Assembly: GCF_004342605.1 (NCBI RefSeq)
Contig: NZ_SLZL01000007.1
Location: forward strand, 62,001-126,000
Reading direction: 5' to 3'
Source of the DNA: Caulobacter sp. BK020
Lineage (GTDB): Bacteria; Pseudomonadota; Alphaproteobacteria; Caulobacterales; Caulobacteraceae
DNA length: 64,000 nt
Position 1 is the first letter of the stretch. The number at the start of each line of letters is the position of its first letter. The position numbers were made by a program, and so were the translations under genes. A model generated the notes under the pieces. It saw only the letters and a program-made list of their open reading frames with translations. It made no database searches and had not been told where the DNA came from. Shown here in pieces: positions 8,384-17,283 of this stretch.

Positions 8384-11107
8384 ATGACCACCGGCATCCA
8401 GACGCCTATCCGATCGGCCGCGCGTGTCGCGCGGCGAGTCCTACTGATTTCGGCCGCGTCGGCCGCGACCTTGCTGGCCGCCGCGCCCGCCCTGGCCCAG
8501 ACGGCGACGGCCAAGGACGACCAGACGGTCGACGAGATCGTCGTCACCGGCCAGCGCAAGGCCGCCCAGAGCGCCCAGCAGATCAAGAAGAACAACGACT
8601 TGGTCGTCGACTCGATCGTCGCCGAGGACGTCGGCAAGCTGCCCGACAACAACGTCGCCGACGCCCTGGCGCGGGTCACCGGCATCCAGGTCCGCCGCGA
8701 CTCCGGCGAGGCCAATTCGGTGCTGATCCGCGGCCTGCCCAACCTGGTGACGCTGCTGAACGGCCGCGAGGTGTTCACCACCACCGGCCGCTACATCGCC
8801 TTGGCCGACATCCCCGCCAACATGCTGCAACGGGTCGATGTCTATAAGAGCGCCGCGGCCGACCAGATCGAAGGCGGCATCGCCGGCGCGATCGACGTGC
8901 GCACCCGCCGGCCGTTCGACTTCTCGGGCGCCCAGTTCAACGCCTTCGGCCATGGGGTCTATTCCGACAAGGCCAAGGAATGGAACCCGGACTTCGGGGC
9001 CACCGCCTCGAACCGCTGGGACACCAGCGCCGGCGAGTTCGGCGCCCTGCTCGGCGTGTCGTTCGTCGACCGCGACTATCATGAGGAGCGAGCGTTCAAC
9101 GTGCGCTCAGACGATCACACCGGCTCGTTCAGCGCGGCCCACCCGCTGCCGGCGGGGGTCACCTCGATCAACGGCCCCTTCGTGATGGGCTACATCCCGA
9201 TCGCCGGCGAGCGCAAGCGCAAGGCGGCCAACTTCGCCCTGCAATGGCGCCCGGACGACACCAGCGAACTCTACCTTGAGGGCTTCGTCACCGACTACAA
9301 GAACGTGTTCGAACTGGACTTCCTGGTGGGCCTGCCCTGGCTTGGCGACGGCAACCTGTCCGCCACCGTGTTCCCCGGCACCAACCAGCTGAAGACGCTG
9401 ACCAACCACAACGTCTTCACGATCATGTCGACCCAGGCCAACGACCAGCACTCCAACACCAACCAGTTCTCGGCTGGCGGCTACAAGGAACTGGGCAGCT
9501 TCAAGCTGTCGACCGACCTGTCGGTGACCAACTCGTTCTTCCGGTACGAGAACCCGATCATGGACACCTCGACGATCGTGCCGCTGGTACAGGTCGACAC
9601 CAGCCACGACGGCACGGCCCAGCTGAACTACAACAGCCCTGGCTACGACATCACCAATCCGGCCGCCTATACGATCGAGAACTGGTTCGACAACTACGGC
9701 AAGCAGACCGGGACGTCGGTCGACTGGCGCGCCGACGTCGTCTACACCGCCCCCGCCGACGAGTTCATCCGCGAGATCAGCGCCGGCTTCCGCTACGCCG
9801 ACCGCAGCGCCGAATCCAACCAGTCGTACGGCGGTGCGGCCTATCCGTTCACTCACACCTCAGTCAGCACCCTGCCCGGCCTGAACGGCGTGTCCGAGCC
9901 CATGGCCGGCGGCGGTCCCGATTACATCACCACCCAGTGGTATACCCCCAGCGCCTCGTACCTGCTGAACAACACCGACAAGGTGCGGGCCCAGACCGCG
10001 CTGCTCTACGATCGCAACGCCACCAGCGCCGCCCTGTTCGCCTTGCGCAACGACCCCGTCACCGGCAAGCGGCGGATCGACCCGGGCATGTTCTTCTCGG
10101 ACGTCGAGAAGACCTATGCCGGCTACGTCCAGTCCAAGATCGGCGGCGACTTGGGCAGCGTGCCGTGGAGCGGCGTGGTGGGCCTGCGCCTGGTCCGCAC
10201 CGAACAGACCCTGGGCGGCAACAACGTCGACACCGCCAGCCCCATCCTGGCCTATACGCCGACCAGCAAGAAGAACTCGTCCGTCGACCTGCTGCCCAGC
10301 GCGAACCTGAAGTTCAACCTGCGTCCCGACCTGATCGGCCGCATCTCACTGGGGCGCACGGTCACCCGCCCCGACTTCGCCCAGCTCAATCCGGGCGTGT
10401 CGCTGTCGACCGTGGCGTCAAACACCACCTTCCTGTCCGGCTCCGGCGGCAATCCGAACCTGAAGCCGGTGACCTCCGACAGCCTCGACACCTCGCTGGA
10501 ATGGTACTTCGCCGCGGACGGCTTCCTGACGCTGGCCTACTTCCACCGCAACATCGACGGCTATGTCGAGACCACTTCGGCCAACGAGGTGATCAACGGC
10601 ACTACCTACATCATGACCCGGCCGAGCAACTCGGGGAAGGACAAGCTGGACGGCGTCGAGGTCGGCTACCAGCAGTTCTACGACTTCCTGCCCGGCCCGC
10701 TGAGCGGCTTGGGCCTGCAGGCCAACCTCACCTTCATGGACGGCTCGATGAAGAACGCCGTCACCGGCGTGAAGACCGAGTTCCGCGGTCTGTCGAAGTG
10801 GTCCTACAACGTGGCCGTCCTCTACGAGAAAGGCCCGATCTCCGGTCGCCTGGCCTATAACTGGCGCCAGCACTTCCTCGACACGCCCAACTTCGAGAAC
10901 AGCGGCTTCGACCTGATCGCCGACAACACCGCCCAGATGGACGGCAGCCTCTCCTACAAGGTGGGCGACAAGCTCACCCTGACCCTGGAAGGCGTCAATC
11001 TGCTCGACACCGAGTTCAAGGACTACTTCACCGACAAGCACCTGTATCCGCGCGACACCCGTCGCTACGACCGCCAGGTCCTGATCGGTTTCCGCTGGAA
11101 GATGTAG
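8384..11107 (+). CDS. TonB-dependent outer-membrane receptor (arabinan/arabino-oligosaccharide uptake)
   Basis: 907-residue TonB-dependent transporter. The start chosen is the ATG at 8384, five bases after GGGAGGG; another in-frame ATG at 8363 has poorer spacing. A signal peptide ends about ALAQ, then a TonB-box-like DEIVVTG, the plug domain (PDNNVADALARVTGIQV, then VLIRGLP) and a long beta-barrel ending in an aromatic-rich strand (VLIGFRWKM). The plug resembles the Caulobacter/Xanthomonas oligosaccharide receptors. It lies between the importer/arabinofuranosidase operon and an exported arabinanase, so it probably brings arabinan fragments across the outer membrane. Confidence 0.9.
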   Translation: MTTGIQTPIRSAARVARRVLLISAASAATLLAAAPALAQTATAKDDQTVDEIVVTGQRKAAQSAQQIKKNNDLVVDSIVAEDVGKLPDNNVADALARVTGIQVRRDSGEANSVLIRGLPNLVTLLNGREVFTTTGRYIALADIPANMLQRVDVYKSAAADQIEGGIAGAIDVRTRRPFDFSGAQFNAFGHGVYSDKAKEWNPDFGATASNRWDTSAGEFGALLGVSFVDRDYHEERAFNVRSDDHTGSFSAAHPLPAGVTSINGPFVMGYIPIAGERKRKAANFALQWRPDDTSELYLEGFVTDYKNVFELDFLVGLPWLGDGNLSATVFPGTNQLKTLTNHNVFTIMSTQANDQHSNTNQFSAGGYKELGSFKLSTDLSVTNSFFRYENPIMDTSTIVPLVQVDTSHDGTAQLNYNSPGYDITNPAAYTIENWFDNYGKQTGTSVDWRADVVYTAPADEFIREISAGFRYADRSAESNQSYGGAAYPFTHTSVSTLPGLNGVSEPMAGGGPDYITTQWYTPSASYLLNNTDKVRAQTALLYDRNATSAALFALRNDPVTGKRRIDPGMFFSDVEKTYAGYVQSKIGGDLGSVPWSGVVGLRLVRTEQTLGGNNVDTASPILAYTPTSKKNSSVDLLPSANLKFNLRPDLIGRISLGRTVTRPDFAQLNPGVSLSTVASNTTFLSGSGGNPNLKPVTSDSLDTSLEWYFAADGFLTLAYFHRNIDGYVETTSANEVINGTTYIMTRPSNSGKDKLDGVEVGYQQFYDFLPGPLSGLGLQANLTFMDGSMKNAVTGVKTEFRGLSKWSYNVAVLYEKGPISGRLAYNWRQHFLDTPNFENSGFDLIADNTAQMDGSLSYKVGDKLTLTLEGVNLLDTEFKDYFTDKHLYPRDTRRYDRQVLIGFRWKM

Positions 11108-11118
11108 AACCCCGCGCC

Positions 11119-11136
11119 CGGCCGAGCTCTCGGCCG
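11119..11136 (+). terminator. Short hairpin between TonB receptor and arabinanase
   Basis: CGGCCGA and TCGGCCG form a 7-bp stem with a GCTC loop 11 bases after the receptor stop. There is no T-run. It may stabilise the receptor mRNA 3' end or reduce read-through into the GH43 gene. Confidence 0.35.
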
Positions 11137-11178
11137 AGCGTTCCTCTCGTCTCTCGCTTTCCGGCGCCGGAGGTCTTG

Positions 11179-12186
11179 ATGCTGACCCGCAGATACGCCC
11201 TGGCCGGCGGCCTCTCGACGGCGAGCCTGGTCGCCGCGCCGGCCCTGGCCGAGGCCAGCCTCAACGACCGGATGACGGGCGACCTGTCGCCCGTGCACGA
11301 CCCCTGCATCATCCGGCAGGGCGGCACCTATCACCTGTTCTGCACCAGCCAGGCCAACCAAAAGCCCGGCCTGATCCCTTGGCGCACCTCGCCGGACCTG
11401 GTGCGCTGGACCCTGATCGGCGCTGTCATGCCCGCCCTGCCCGACTGGGCGCAGGGAGAGGTCCCCGGCGTGCGCGGAGCCTGGGCCCCGGACATCAGCC
11501 TGATCAACGGCCGCTACCACCTCTATTACGCCCTCTCGACGTTCGGGAAGAACCGTTCGGCCATCGCTCTCCAGACCACCGCGACCCTGGACCGGTCCGA
11601 CCCCGCCTTCGGCTGGCGCGACGAGGGCGTGGTGCTGGCCTCCAGGCCCAGCGACGACTTCAACGCCATCGACCCCAACATCGTCACCACGTCGGACGGC
11701 CGCGTCTGGATGAGCTTCGGCAGCTTCTGGTCGGGCCTCAAGCTGGTTGAGATCGACCCGACGACCGGCAAGCCCAGGCCCGGCGCGCCTCTGGCCGCGA
11801 TCGCCGCCCGCCCCAGGCCCAGCGCCGTCGAAGCCCCCTGCATCGTCGAGCGCGACGGCTGGTTCTATCTGTTTGCCTCGTTCGACTTCTGCTGCCGCGG
11901 CGCCGACAGCACCTACTACACCGTGGTCGGCCGCTCGAAGGCCGTGGCCGGGCCCTATGTCGATCGCGACGGCAAGGCGATGATGAAGGGCGGCGGCTTC
12001 ATCGTGCTGCACGCCGACCTGGATCCGACCAGGCGTTTCAAGGGACCAGGTCACGTGGCCGTGCTGCGCGACGACGGGCGCGACCACATCGTCTACCACG
12101 CCTACGACGCCCGGAAGGGCGGGGTTCCCACCCTGCGCATTCAGCCCCTGGGCTGGACCGCCGACGGATGGCCCGTGGCTCTCTGA
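11179..12186 (+). CDS. Exported endo-1,5-alpha-L-arabinanase, GH43
   Basis: 335-residue five-bladed propeller hydrolase that cuts the arabinan backbone. The three family-43 catalytic acids are visible: D41 (SPVHDPCII, base), D165 (AIDPNIV, pKa modulator) and E218 (VEAPCIV, acid). The ATG at 11179 follows GGAGG by five bases. The N-terminus TRRYALAGG followed by a hydrophobic stretch and ALAEA looks like a twin-arginine (Tat) or Sec signal, so the enzyme acts in the periplasm or outside. It follows the TonB receptor gene in the same direction, with a 71-base gap, consistent with processing of arabinan fragments taken up by that receptor. Confidence 0.92.
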   Translation: MLTRRYALAGGLSTASLVAAPALAEASLNDRMTGDLSPVHDPCIIRQGGTYHLFCTSQANQKPGLIPWRTSPDLVRWTLIGAVMPALPDWAQGEVPGVRGAWAPDISLINGRYHLYYALSTFGKNRSAIALQTTATLDRSDPAFGWRDEGVVLASRPSDDFNAIDPNIVTTSDGRVWMSFGSFWSGLKLVEIDPTTGKPRPGAPLAAIAARPRPSAVEAPCIVERDGWFYLFASFDFCCRGADSTYYTVVGRSKAVAGPYVDRDGKAMMKGGGFIVLHADLDPTRRFKGPGHVAVLRDDGRDHIVYHAYDARKGGVPTLRIQPLGWTADGWPVAL

Positions 12187-12266
12187 ACCCTTCTCAGGCA
12201 TGGGTTCGGCTCGCTCGACGACGCGCCCCCGCTCTTTCCGCCCAGCTTCGATTGCGCAGGCTCCAA

Positions 12267-12277
12267 TTGTCGGACTA
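12267..12277. promoter_or_regulatory. Candidate GntR/FadR-type operator upstream of aldose 1-epimerase
   Basis: TTGTCGGACTA fits TNGTNNNACNA and matches the perfect site at 8310-8320 in 10 of 11 positions; it is 55 bases before the epimerase start codon. Confidence 0.5.
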
Positions 12278-12332
12278 TATGATCGCCAAGCGCCATCCAG
12301 AGCCGCTCGCGATCGTTGGAACGAGGAACCCC

Positions 12333-13487
12333 ATGAAGACTTCAGGCCGCAAACTGACCGGCGCCCTCCTGGCCGCCACCGCCATCGCCCTCCCGGCGGG
12401 AGCCTTCGCGGCCGACTATGCCCGCGCCCCGTTCGGCAAGACGCCCGACGGCGTCGAGGTCGAGGCCATCACCCTGACCAATGGCAAGGGCGTCAGCGCC
12501 ACGGTGATCACCTACGGCGCCACGCTGCAGTCGCTGATCGCGCCCGGCCGCGACGGAACCAAGGCCGACATCGCCCTGGGCTTCAAGGACGCCGAGGCCT
12601 ACGCCAAGAACGCCAGCTATTTCGGGTCTTCTGTCGGCCGGTTCGCCAACCGCATCGGCAAGGGCCGCTTCACCCTGGACGGCAAGACCTACCAGCTGGC
12701 CCTGAATAACAACGGCGTCGCCGCCCTGCACGGCGGGGTCAAGGGCTTCGACAAGCAGGTCTGGAAGGTCGCCGACGTCAAGCGCGGCCCGGTCGCTTCG
12801 GTCACCTTCACCTATGTCAGCCCCGACGGCGAGGAAGGCTATCCCGGAACCCTGACCGCCACGGCGACCTACGCCCTGGATGAGCAGAACCAGCTGACCA
12901 TTACGTACGGCGCGACCACCGACAAGCCGACCATCGTCAATATGACCAACCACGCGCTGTTCAACCTGGCCGGCGAAGGCTCGGCCGAGGGGGCTATGGG
13001 CAATGTCCTGACCCTTGCGTCCGACGGCTATACGCCGGTCGACGCCGAGCTGATCCCCACGGGTCCGATCACGCCGGTGGCCGGCACGCCGTTCGACTTC
13101 CGCAAGCCGCACGTGGTGGGCGAGCGGGTCCGGGACGCTCGCGACCCGCAGATGGTCATCGGCCGCGGCTACGACCACAACATGGTGCTGACCGGCAAGG
13201 CCGGCGGCGCCCCGCGTCTGGCCGCGCGTCTGGCCGATCCCAAGAGCGGCCGGGTGCTGGAGATCCTCAGCGATCAGCCGGGCATCCAGTTCTACACCGG
13301 CAACTTCATCGACGGCACGACCGTGAGCAAGAGCGGCAAGATCTATCGCCAGGGCGACGGCATCGCCCTGGAGCCGCAGCACTTCCCCGACGCCCCCAAC
13401 AAGCCGGCCTTCGCGCCGGTTCGACTGGATCCGGGCCAGAAGTACCGCAACGTCATGGTCTTCAAGCTGACCACCGACAAGAAATAA
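12333..13487 (+). CDS. Aldose 1-epimerase (mutarotase), exported
   Basis: 384-residue galactose-mutarotase-like protein that interconverts alpha and beta anomers of aldoses. Visible family features: VGRFANRIGKG, the histidine region NGVAALHGGVKGFDKQVW, NMTNHALFNL and the catalytic glutamate near the C-terminus in GIALEPQHFPDAPN. A Sec signal peptide ending about AFAAD places it in the periplasm, unlike the cytoplasmic GalM of enteric bacteria. The ATG at 12333 follows ACGAGGAA; the longer in-frame reading runs through the promoter and is rejected. It would supply the anomer preferred by transport or by the sugar dehydrogenase. Confidence 0.9.
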   Translation: MKTSGRKLTGALLAATAIALPAGAFAADYARAPFGKTPDGVEVEAITLTNGKGVSATVITYGATLQSLIAPGRDGTKADIALGFKDAEAYAKNASYFGSSVGRFANRIGKGRFTLDGKTYQLALNNNGVAALHGGVKGFDKQVWKVADVKRGPVASVTFTYVSPDGEEGYPGTLTATATYALDEQNQLTITYGATTDKPTIVNMTNHALFNLAGEGSAEGAMGNVLTLASDGYTPVDAELIPTGPITPVAGTPFDFRKPHVVGERVRDARDPQMVIGRGYDHNMVLTGKAGGAPRLAARLADPKSGRVLEILSDQPGIQFYTGNFIDGTTVSKSGKIYRQGDGIALEPQHFPDAPNKPAFAPVRLDPGQKYRNVMVFKLTTDKK

Positions 13488-13509
13488 CGACAGCTCGCAT
13501 AAGAACGAG

Positions 13510-13543
13510 AACGCCGCGACGGCTGACCGGCCGTCGCGGCGTT
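13510..13543 (+). terminator. Rho-independent terminator after aldose 1-epimerase
   Basis: A 13-bp GC-rich stem (AACGCCGCGACGG, 13510-13522, with its complement at 13531-13543), an 8-base loop and T residues at the 3' side. Being an inverted repeat ending the + strand locus, it may also serve the convergent minus-strand gene at 13604. Confidence 0.85.
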
Positions 13544-13603
13544 TTGCCTTTGAGCTCCGACAGTCGTCGTGGCGCGCCCGCGCTTGGGCGGGTCAGGTAC
13601 GCG

Positions 13604-14014
13604 TCAGGCGGGCTTCTTCGCCTTTCGCGTCGAAACGTTCAGCGCTACGGCGGCGCGGATCAGCGCCTTGAACGCCTCTTCGTCGATCGCCTCGCCCTGG
13701 CGAAAGTCGATCGCCCGCCGGGTGGCGCCCTCCAGGCTGGAATTGAACAGGCCCGAAGGGTCGTCCACCGACGCGCCCTTGATGAAGGTCGTCTTCACCG
13801 CGGCCTTATAGGTCTCTCCGGTGCAGAGGATGCCGTCGTGCGACCAGACTGGAATCCCCCACTTCCACTCCTCGACCACCTCGGGATCGGCCTCGTGGAT
13901 CAGTTTGCGGATGCGAGCCAGGGTCTCGCCGCGCCAGTCGTCCAGCGCCGCGATCGCCTTATCGATCAGTTCGGACGGCGGGCCATCCAGCGGGCCGCCC
14001 ATCTTCTTCTTCAT
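13604..14014 (-). CDS. DUF1801 domain protein (first of pair)
   Basis: 136-residue cytoplasmic protein of the DUF1801/YdhG-like family. Diagnostic stretches are EWKWGIPVWSHDGILCTG in the middle and DPSGLFNSSLEG followed by TRRAIDF later. The family fold resembles iron-chaperone frataxin-like proteins but its biochemical role is not established. The start ATG follows a GAGGT with adequate spacing. It is the last gene of a probable five-gene operon reading ArsR, AHSA1-like, small membrane protein, DUF1801, DUF1801. The C-terminal tail is lysine-rich (STRKAKKPA), as often seen in these proteins. Confidence 0.8.
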   Translation of the reverse strand: MKKKMGGPLDGPPSELIDKAIAALDDWRGETLARIRKLIHEADPEVVEEWKWGIPVWSHDGILCTGETYKAAVKTTFIKGASVDDPSGLFNSSLEGATRRAIDFRQGEAIDEEAFKALIRAAVALNVSTRKAKKPA

Positions 14015-14038
14015 GATCTCATACCTCGTCGTGACAGC

Positions 14039-14458
14039 TCACAGGTGTTCGCCGGGCAATTGGCTAGCCTGTCTCACCCAGTCGATGAACCGGGCCTCGT
14101 CGATCGGGTCGTCCTCGTGGATGTGGAAATACCGCACGTTCTCCTGCTTCGAGCTGACCGGCGGAACCGGATCCAGCGCCGCGCCGCGGAAGAAGGCCAC
14201 CCTGACGTACTTCGCGTAGCAGTGAATGGCGAGAAACCAGCTCTTCTCCCCGACGCCATAGAACGGCGAGTTCCACTTGACCGCCTTGCCCACGCCAGGG
14301 ACCGCCTTCTCGATCAGCGCGTCGAGCCTGCGCCCGACATCGCGTTTCCACCCGGGCATGGCCGCGATATAGGCCTGGACGGGCGCGTCGCCGTAGCCCT
14401 TGGCGACCTGCGGGTTGCCGCCCGACAGCAGCTTCGGCTCCGGCGCGTCCTCGGCCAT
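14039..14458 (-). CDS. DUF1801 domain protein (second of pair)
   Basis: 139-residue paralogous DUF1801 protein. Family marks: IAAMPGWKRDVGRRLDALI, then VKWNSPFYGV and WFLAIHCYAKYVRVAFFRG. The ATG at 14458 follows GGAGGA in the mRNA. It starts 11 bases after the small membrane-protein gene and ends 24 bases before the other DUF1801 gene, so all are probably co-transcribed. Proteins of this family often sit beside SRPBCC/AHSA1 and ArsR genes; no enzymatic activity is established. Confidence 0.8.
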   Translation of the reverse strand: MAEDAPEPKLLSGGNPQVAKGYGDAPVQAYIAAMPGWKRDVGRRLDALIEKAVPGVGKAVKWNSPFYGVGEKSWFLAIHCYAKYVRVAFFRGAALDPVPPVSSKQENVRYFHIHEDDPIDEARFIDWVRQASQLPGEHL

Positions 14459-14469
14459 GGCGGCTCCTC

Positions 14470-14685
14470 CTATCCCTCCACGCGTCGCCGAGCGCGTCCC
14501 TTGGCGACATAGGGCAGCACGAACATGTACAGGCCGCTGACCAGCAGCAGGATCAGCGGAACCAGGGCGAACAGGCCAACCCAGTACGGGGGCTGGCCTT
14601 GCGTCATGACGATCATGTAGCCGACGACGCCGGCCGTGAAGAGGATGGACAGCCAGCGGTGGATCTGGCGGATGAGGGCGCTCAA
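14470..14685 (-). CDS. Small membrane protein, two transmembrane segments
   Basis: 71 residues with two hydrophobic helices, roughly residues 11-27 (WLSILFTAGVVGYMIVM) and 36-55 (VGLFALVPLILLLVSGLYMF), and an arginine-rich C-terminus (KGRARRR). I do not recognise a named family with certainty. It sits inside the ArsR-headed operon, 39 bases after the AHSA1-like gene and 11 bases before a DUF1801 gene. Codon usage matches its neighbours, which supports it being real. Confidence 0.7.
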   Translation of the reverse strand: MSALIRQIHRWLSILFTAGVVGYMIVMTQGQPPYWVGLFALVPLILLLVSGLYMFVLPYVAKGRARRRVEG

Positions 14686-14724
14686 GGGACTTCTCCTTTT
14701 GAAGGTGGGACGGGACGCCGCGGC

Positions 14725-15156
14725 CTAGTCCAGTCGATCCAGGACCTGGTCCAGATTGCCCAGGAACGACTTCCAGCCGGCATGGGCGCCGCCGTAAGCC
14801 TGCTTCTGGTCGGGGTGGAAGCCCGCCTGCTCGACGCGCAGATGCGTGCCGGTGCTGGTCGGAGTCAGAGTGAAGGTCACCACGCTCTGGAGGTTGTAGG
14901 CCGGGTCCTCGTGGGCGAAATCCCAGGTGTAAGACAGGGTCTTGTGCGGCTCGACGGCCAGGACCTTGCAGTCCAGCACCCCGCCCCACTCGCCGCGCAG
15001 ATTGAAGCTGTGGCCGACGACGGGCTTGAAGTCGTTCTTCATCAGCCATTCCTCCATCAGGTGCGGCTGGGTCAGGGCGCGCCAGAGCTTTTCCGGCGGA
15101 TGAGCGATGTCGCGTTCGACGACGACGGAACGGGTTTGCGTCGCGGTGCTGGTCAT
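14725..15156 (-). CDS. AHSA1/SRPBCC-family protein
   Basis: 143-residue START-like (SRPBCC) domain protein of the AHSA1 group: ERDIAHPPEKLWRALTQPHL at the N-terminus, EWLM in the first helix, GGVLDCKVLAVEPHKTLSYTW in the middle and the amphipathic final helix GGAHAGWKSFLGNLDQVL. The fold binds hydrophobic ligands in a deep cavity; the substrate here is unknown. Its start overlaps the ArsR stop by four bases (ATGA), a very common ArsR/AHSA1 gene pairing, and suggests that the two are co-translated and co-regulated. Confidence 0.88.
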   Translation of the reverse strand: MTSTATQTRSVVVERDIAHPPEKLWRALTQPHLMEEWLMKNDFKPVVGHSFNLRGEWGGVLDCKVLAVEPHKTLSYTWDFAHEDPAYNLQSVVTFTLTPTSTGTHLRVEQAGFHPDQKQAYGGAHAGWKSFLGNLDQVLDRLD

Positions 15157-15476
15157 TGGTCCATCCTGTTGAGCAGGTCTTCGAGGCTGTCGAACCGGGT
15201 CTCCCAGAACCCGGCCATGCGGCTTGTCCAGTCGACCAACGGGGCAAGGGCGTTCAGCTGGGCGCTGTAGTGCGTCTGGCGGCCCTCATGGCGATCGCTG
15301 ACGAGACCGGCCTGCTTGAGCACCCCAAGGTGCTTGGAGACCGCCGGCTGCGAGACGCCGGCCAAGGCCGTCAGAGCTCCGACCGTCTGCTCGCCGTCGC
15401 GGCACAGCCGCTCGAAGATCCCACGCCGGGTGGGGTCGGCAAGCGTCCTGAAGAGCAGGTCGTGTGCGTCCGTCAT
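15153..15476 (-). CDS. ArsR-family winged-helix transcriptional regulator
   Basis: 107-residue regulator with a classic ArsR winged HTH: LADPTRRGIFERL, recognition helix region VSQPAVSKHLGVLKQAGLV, and the wing HEGRQTHYS. I do not see the ArsR metal-binding ELCVCDL motif, so it is probably not a metal sensor; this matches the ArsR-AHSA1 subfamily. It heads a five-gene minus-strand operon, and an inverted repeat 30 bases upstream (15506-15529) is a plausible autoregulatory operator. It likely represses its own operon until an unknown signal is present. Confidence 0.9.
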   Translation of the reverse strand: MTDAHDLLFRTLADPTRRGIFERLCRDGEQTVGALTALAGVSQPAVSKHLGVLKQAGLVSDRHEGRQTHYSAQLNALAPLVDWTSRMAGFWETRFDSLEDLLNRMDQ

Positions 15477-15505
15477 GAAAACTGATAACCCGTTGGCTAT
15501 GGGTG

Positions 15506-15529
15506 ACTCATAACTTGCGGGTTATGAGT
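15506..15529. promoter_or_regulatory. Inverted-repeat operator of the ArsR operon
   Basis: ACTCATAAC (15506-15514) and GTTATGAGT (15521-15529) form a perfect 9-bp inverted repeat separated by six bases, 30 bases before the arsR start codon. A partial copy (GATAACC) lies closer to the start at 15484-15490. The size and place suit an ArsR dimer. Confidence 0.65.
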
Positions 15530-15643
15530 TAGTCAAGACGCCCTGAAAACCCTCGAAATCAGCAGGCATCGAAGCCGCCGGCTTGACGCCGATGGGAGCG
15601 GTATCATCTAAGACCCGTTCAACGAGGACACGAGGATCGCGCC

Positions 15644-17221
15644 ATGACCATCACCGGAGAGCTTCTGATCGACGGCGGCGCTCGCGCCGGAACCGGCGGC
15701 GCCATCCATGCGGTCGATCCCAGCACCGGCGAGGCGCTGGAAGTGACCTTCGGCGGCGCGACCAAGGCCGATCTGGACGAGGCGGCCGCCCTGGCGGCCG
15801 CCGCCTTCGGCCCCTACCGCGCCACCTCGCCCGAACAGCGCGCCGTGTTCCTGGAGACAATCGCCGCCAAGATCGAGGCGATCGGCGACGCGCTGATCGT
15901 CCGCGCCATGGCCGAGACCGGCCTGCCCCGCGCCCGCCTCGAAGGCGAGCGCGGCCGCACCATGGGCCAGTTGAAGATGTTCGCGGGCGTGTTGCGCGAC
16001 GGCGGCTGGCTGGAGGCCCGCATTGACCCGGCCCAGCCGGACCGCAAGCCGTTGCCGCGTCCGGACCTGCGCCTGCGCAACGTGCCGCTGGGTCCGGTGG
16101 CGGTGTTCGGCGCCAGCAACTTCCCGCTGGCCTTCTCGGTGGCCGGCGGCGACACCGCCTCGGCCCTGGCGGCCGGCTGCCCCGTGGTGGTCAAGGCTCA
16201 CCCGGCCCATCCGGGCGCCTCGGAACTGGTCGGCCGCGCCGTCCAGGACGCCGTGAAGGAATGCGGCCTGCCGTCGGGCGTCTTCGCCCTGCTGCACGAC
16301 GCCGGCATCGAGATCTCGCAGGGCCTGGTCGCCGACGCTCGCATCAAGGCCGCCGGCTTCACCGGCTCGCGCCGCGCGGGTCTCGCCCTTACGGCCATCG
16401 CCCAAGGCCGTCCCGAGCCGATCCCGTTCTACGCCGAGATGAGCAGCATCAACCCGGTCCTGCTGCTGCCGAACGCCCTGAAGGCGCGCGGCCCAGCCAT
16501 CGCGCCCGAGTTCGTCGCCGCCCTGACCCAAGGCGCGGGCCAGTTCTGCACCAATCCCGGCCTGATCCTGGGCATCGACGGCCCCGAGCTGGACGCCTTC
16601 CTGGCGGCCACCGCCGAGGTCATCGCCAAGGCCCCGGCCGGCCAGATGCTGACCCCCGGCATCTGCAAGGCCTATACCGGCGGCGTGAAGGCCCTGGCCG
16701 AGACCTCGGGCGTCACCGAGGTGGCCCATGGCCTGGACGGCGGCCACGGCCAGGGGCGCGCGACCCTGTTCTCCGTCGACGCCGCCACCTTCCTGGCCAC
16801 ACCGCACCTGCAGGACGAGGTGTTCGGCGCCGCCTCGCTGGTGGTCCGCGCCAAGGATCTGGCCCAGCTGACCCAGATTCTGACCGCGCTGGAAGGCCAG
16901 CTGACCATCGCCGTGCACATGGACGAGGCCGACACCGACCTGGCCCGCGCCCTGCTGCCAACCCTGGAGCTGAAGGCCGGCCGGGTGCTGGTCAACGGCT
17001 TCGGCACCGGCGTCGAGGTCGGCCATGCCATGGTCCACGGCGGCCCGTTCCCGTCGACCTCGGACAGCCGCACGACCTCGGTCGGCTCGCTGGCGATCTT
17101 CCGCTTCCTGCGGCCGGTGTCGTACCAGAACCTCCCGGCGGCCCTCCTGCCGGCCGAGCTGCAGGACGCTAACCCGCTGGGCATCGCCCGGCGGGTGGAT
17201 GGGAAGGTCGTGCTGGCCTAG
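15644..17221 (+). CDS. Alpha-ketoglutarate-semialdehyde dehydrogenase, copy 2
   Basis: 525-residue NADP+-type aldehyde dehydrogenase closely related to the copy at 447-1985. Catalytic residues are E265 ([10 protein letters not shown]) and C302 ([10 protein letters not shown]); [11 protein letters not shown] and [11 protein letters not shown] are shared family stretches. It converts alpha-ketoglutarate semialdehyde (2,5-dioxopentanoate) to 2-oxoglutarate. Unlike copy 1 it stands alone, between the divergent ArsR operon and convergent hrpB, and has none of the TNGTCNGACNA sites upstream, so it is probably under different control, perhaps serving another sugar acid or hydroxyproline. The ATG start follows a GAGGA-type ribosome site. 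Confidence 0.88.
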   Translation: MTITGELLIDGGARAGTGGAIHAVDPSTGEALEVTFGGATKADLDEAAALAAAAFGPYRATSPEQRAVFLETIAAKIEAIGDALIVRAMAETGLPRARLEGERGRTMGQLKMFAGVLRDGGWLEARIDPAQPDRKPLPRPDLRLRNVPLGPVAVFGASNFPLAFSVAGGDTASALAAGCPVVVKAHPAHPGASELVGRAVQDAVKECGLPSGVFALLHDAGIEISQGLVADARIKAAGFTGSRRAGLALTAIAQGRPEPIPFYAEMSSINPVLLLPNALKARGPAIAPEFVAALTQGAGQFCTNPGLILGIDGPELDAFLAATAEVIAKAPAGQMLTPGICKAYTGGVKALAETSGVTEVAHGLDGGHGQGRATLFSVDAATFLATPHLQDEVFGAASLVVRAKDLAQLTQILTALEGQLTIAVHMDEADTDLARALLPTLELKAGRVLVNGFGTGVEVGHAMVHGGPFPSTSDSRTTSVGSLAIFRFLRPVSYQNLPAALLPAELQDANPLGIARRVDGKVVLA

Positions 17222-17283
17222 GCGCCCGTCTTTCTAAACCTGCCCCTTATGGGGACTTGGAGTAGGTGGAGACGGCCTGGGGC

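Noticed and set aside
17240..17256. CCCC-TTAT-GGGG hairpin between dehydrogenase and hrpB as a terminator
   Set aside because: Four-base stem with no T-run; too weak to call.
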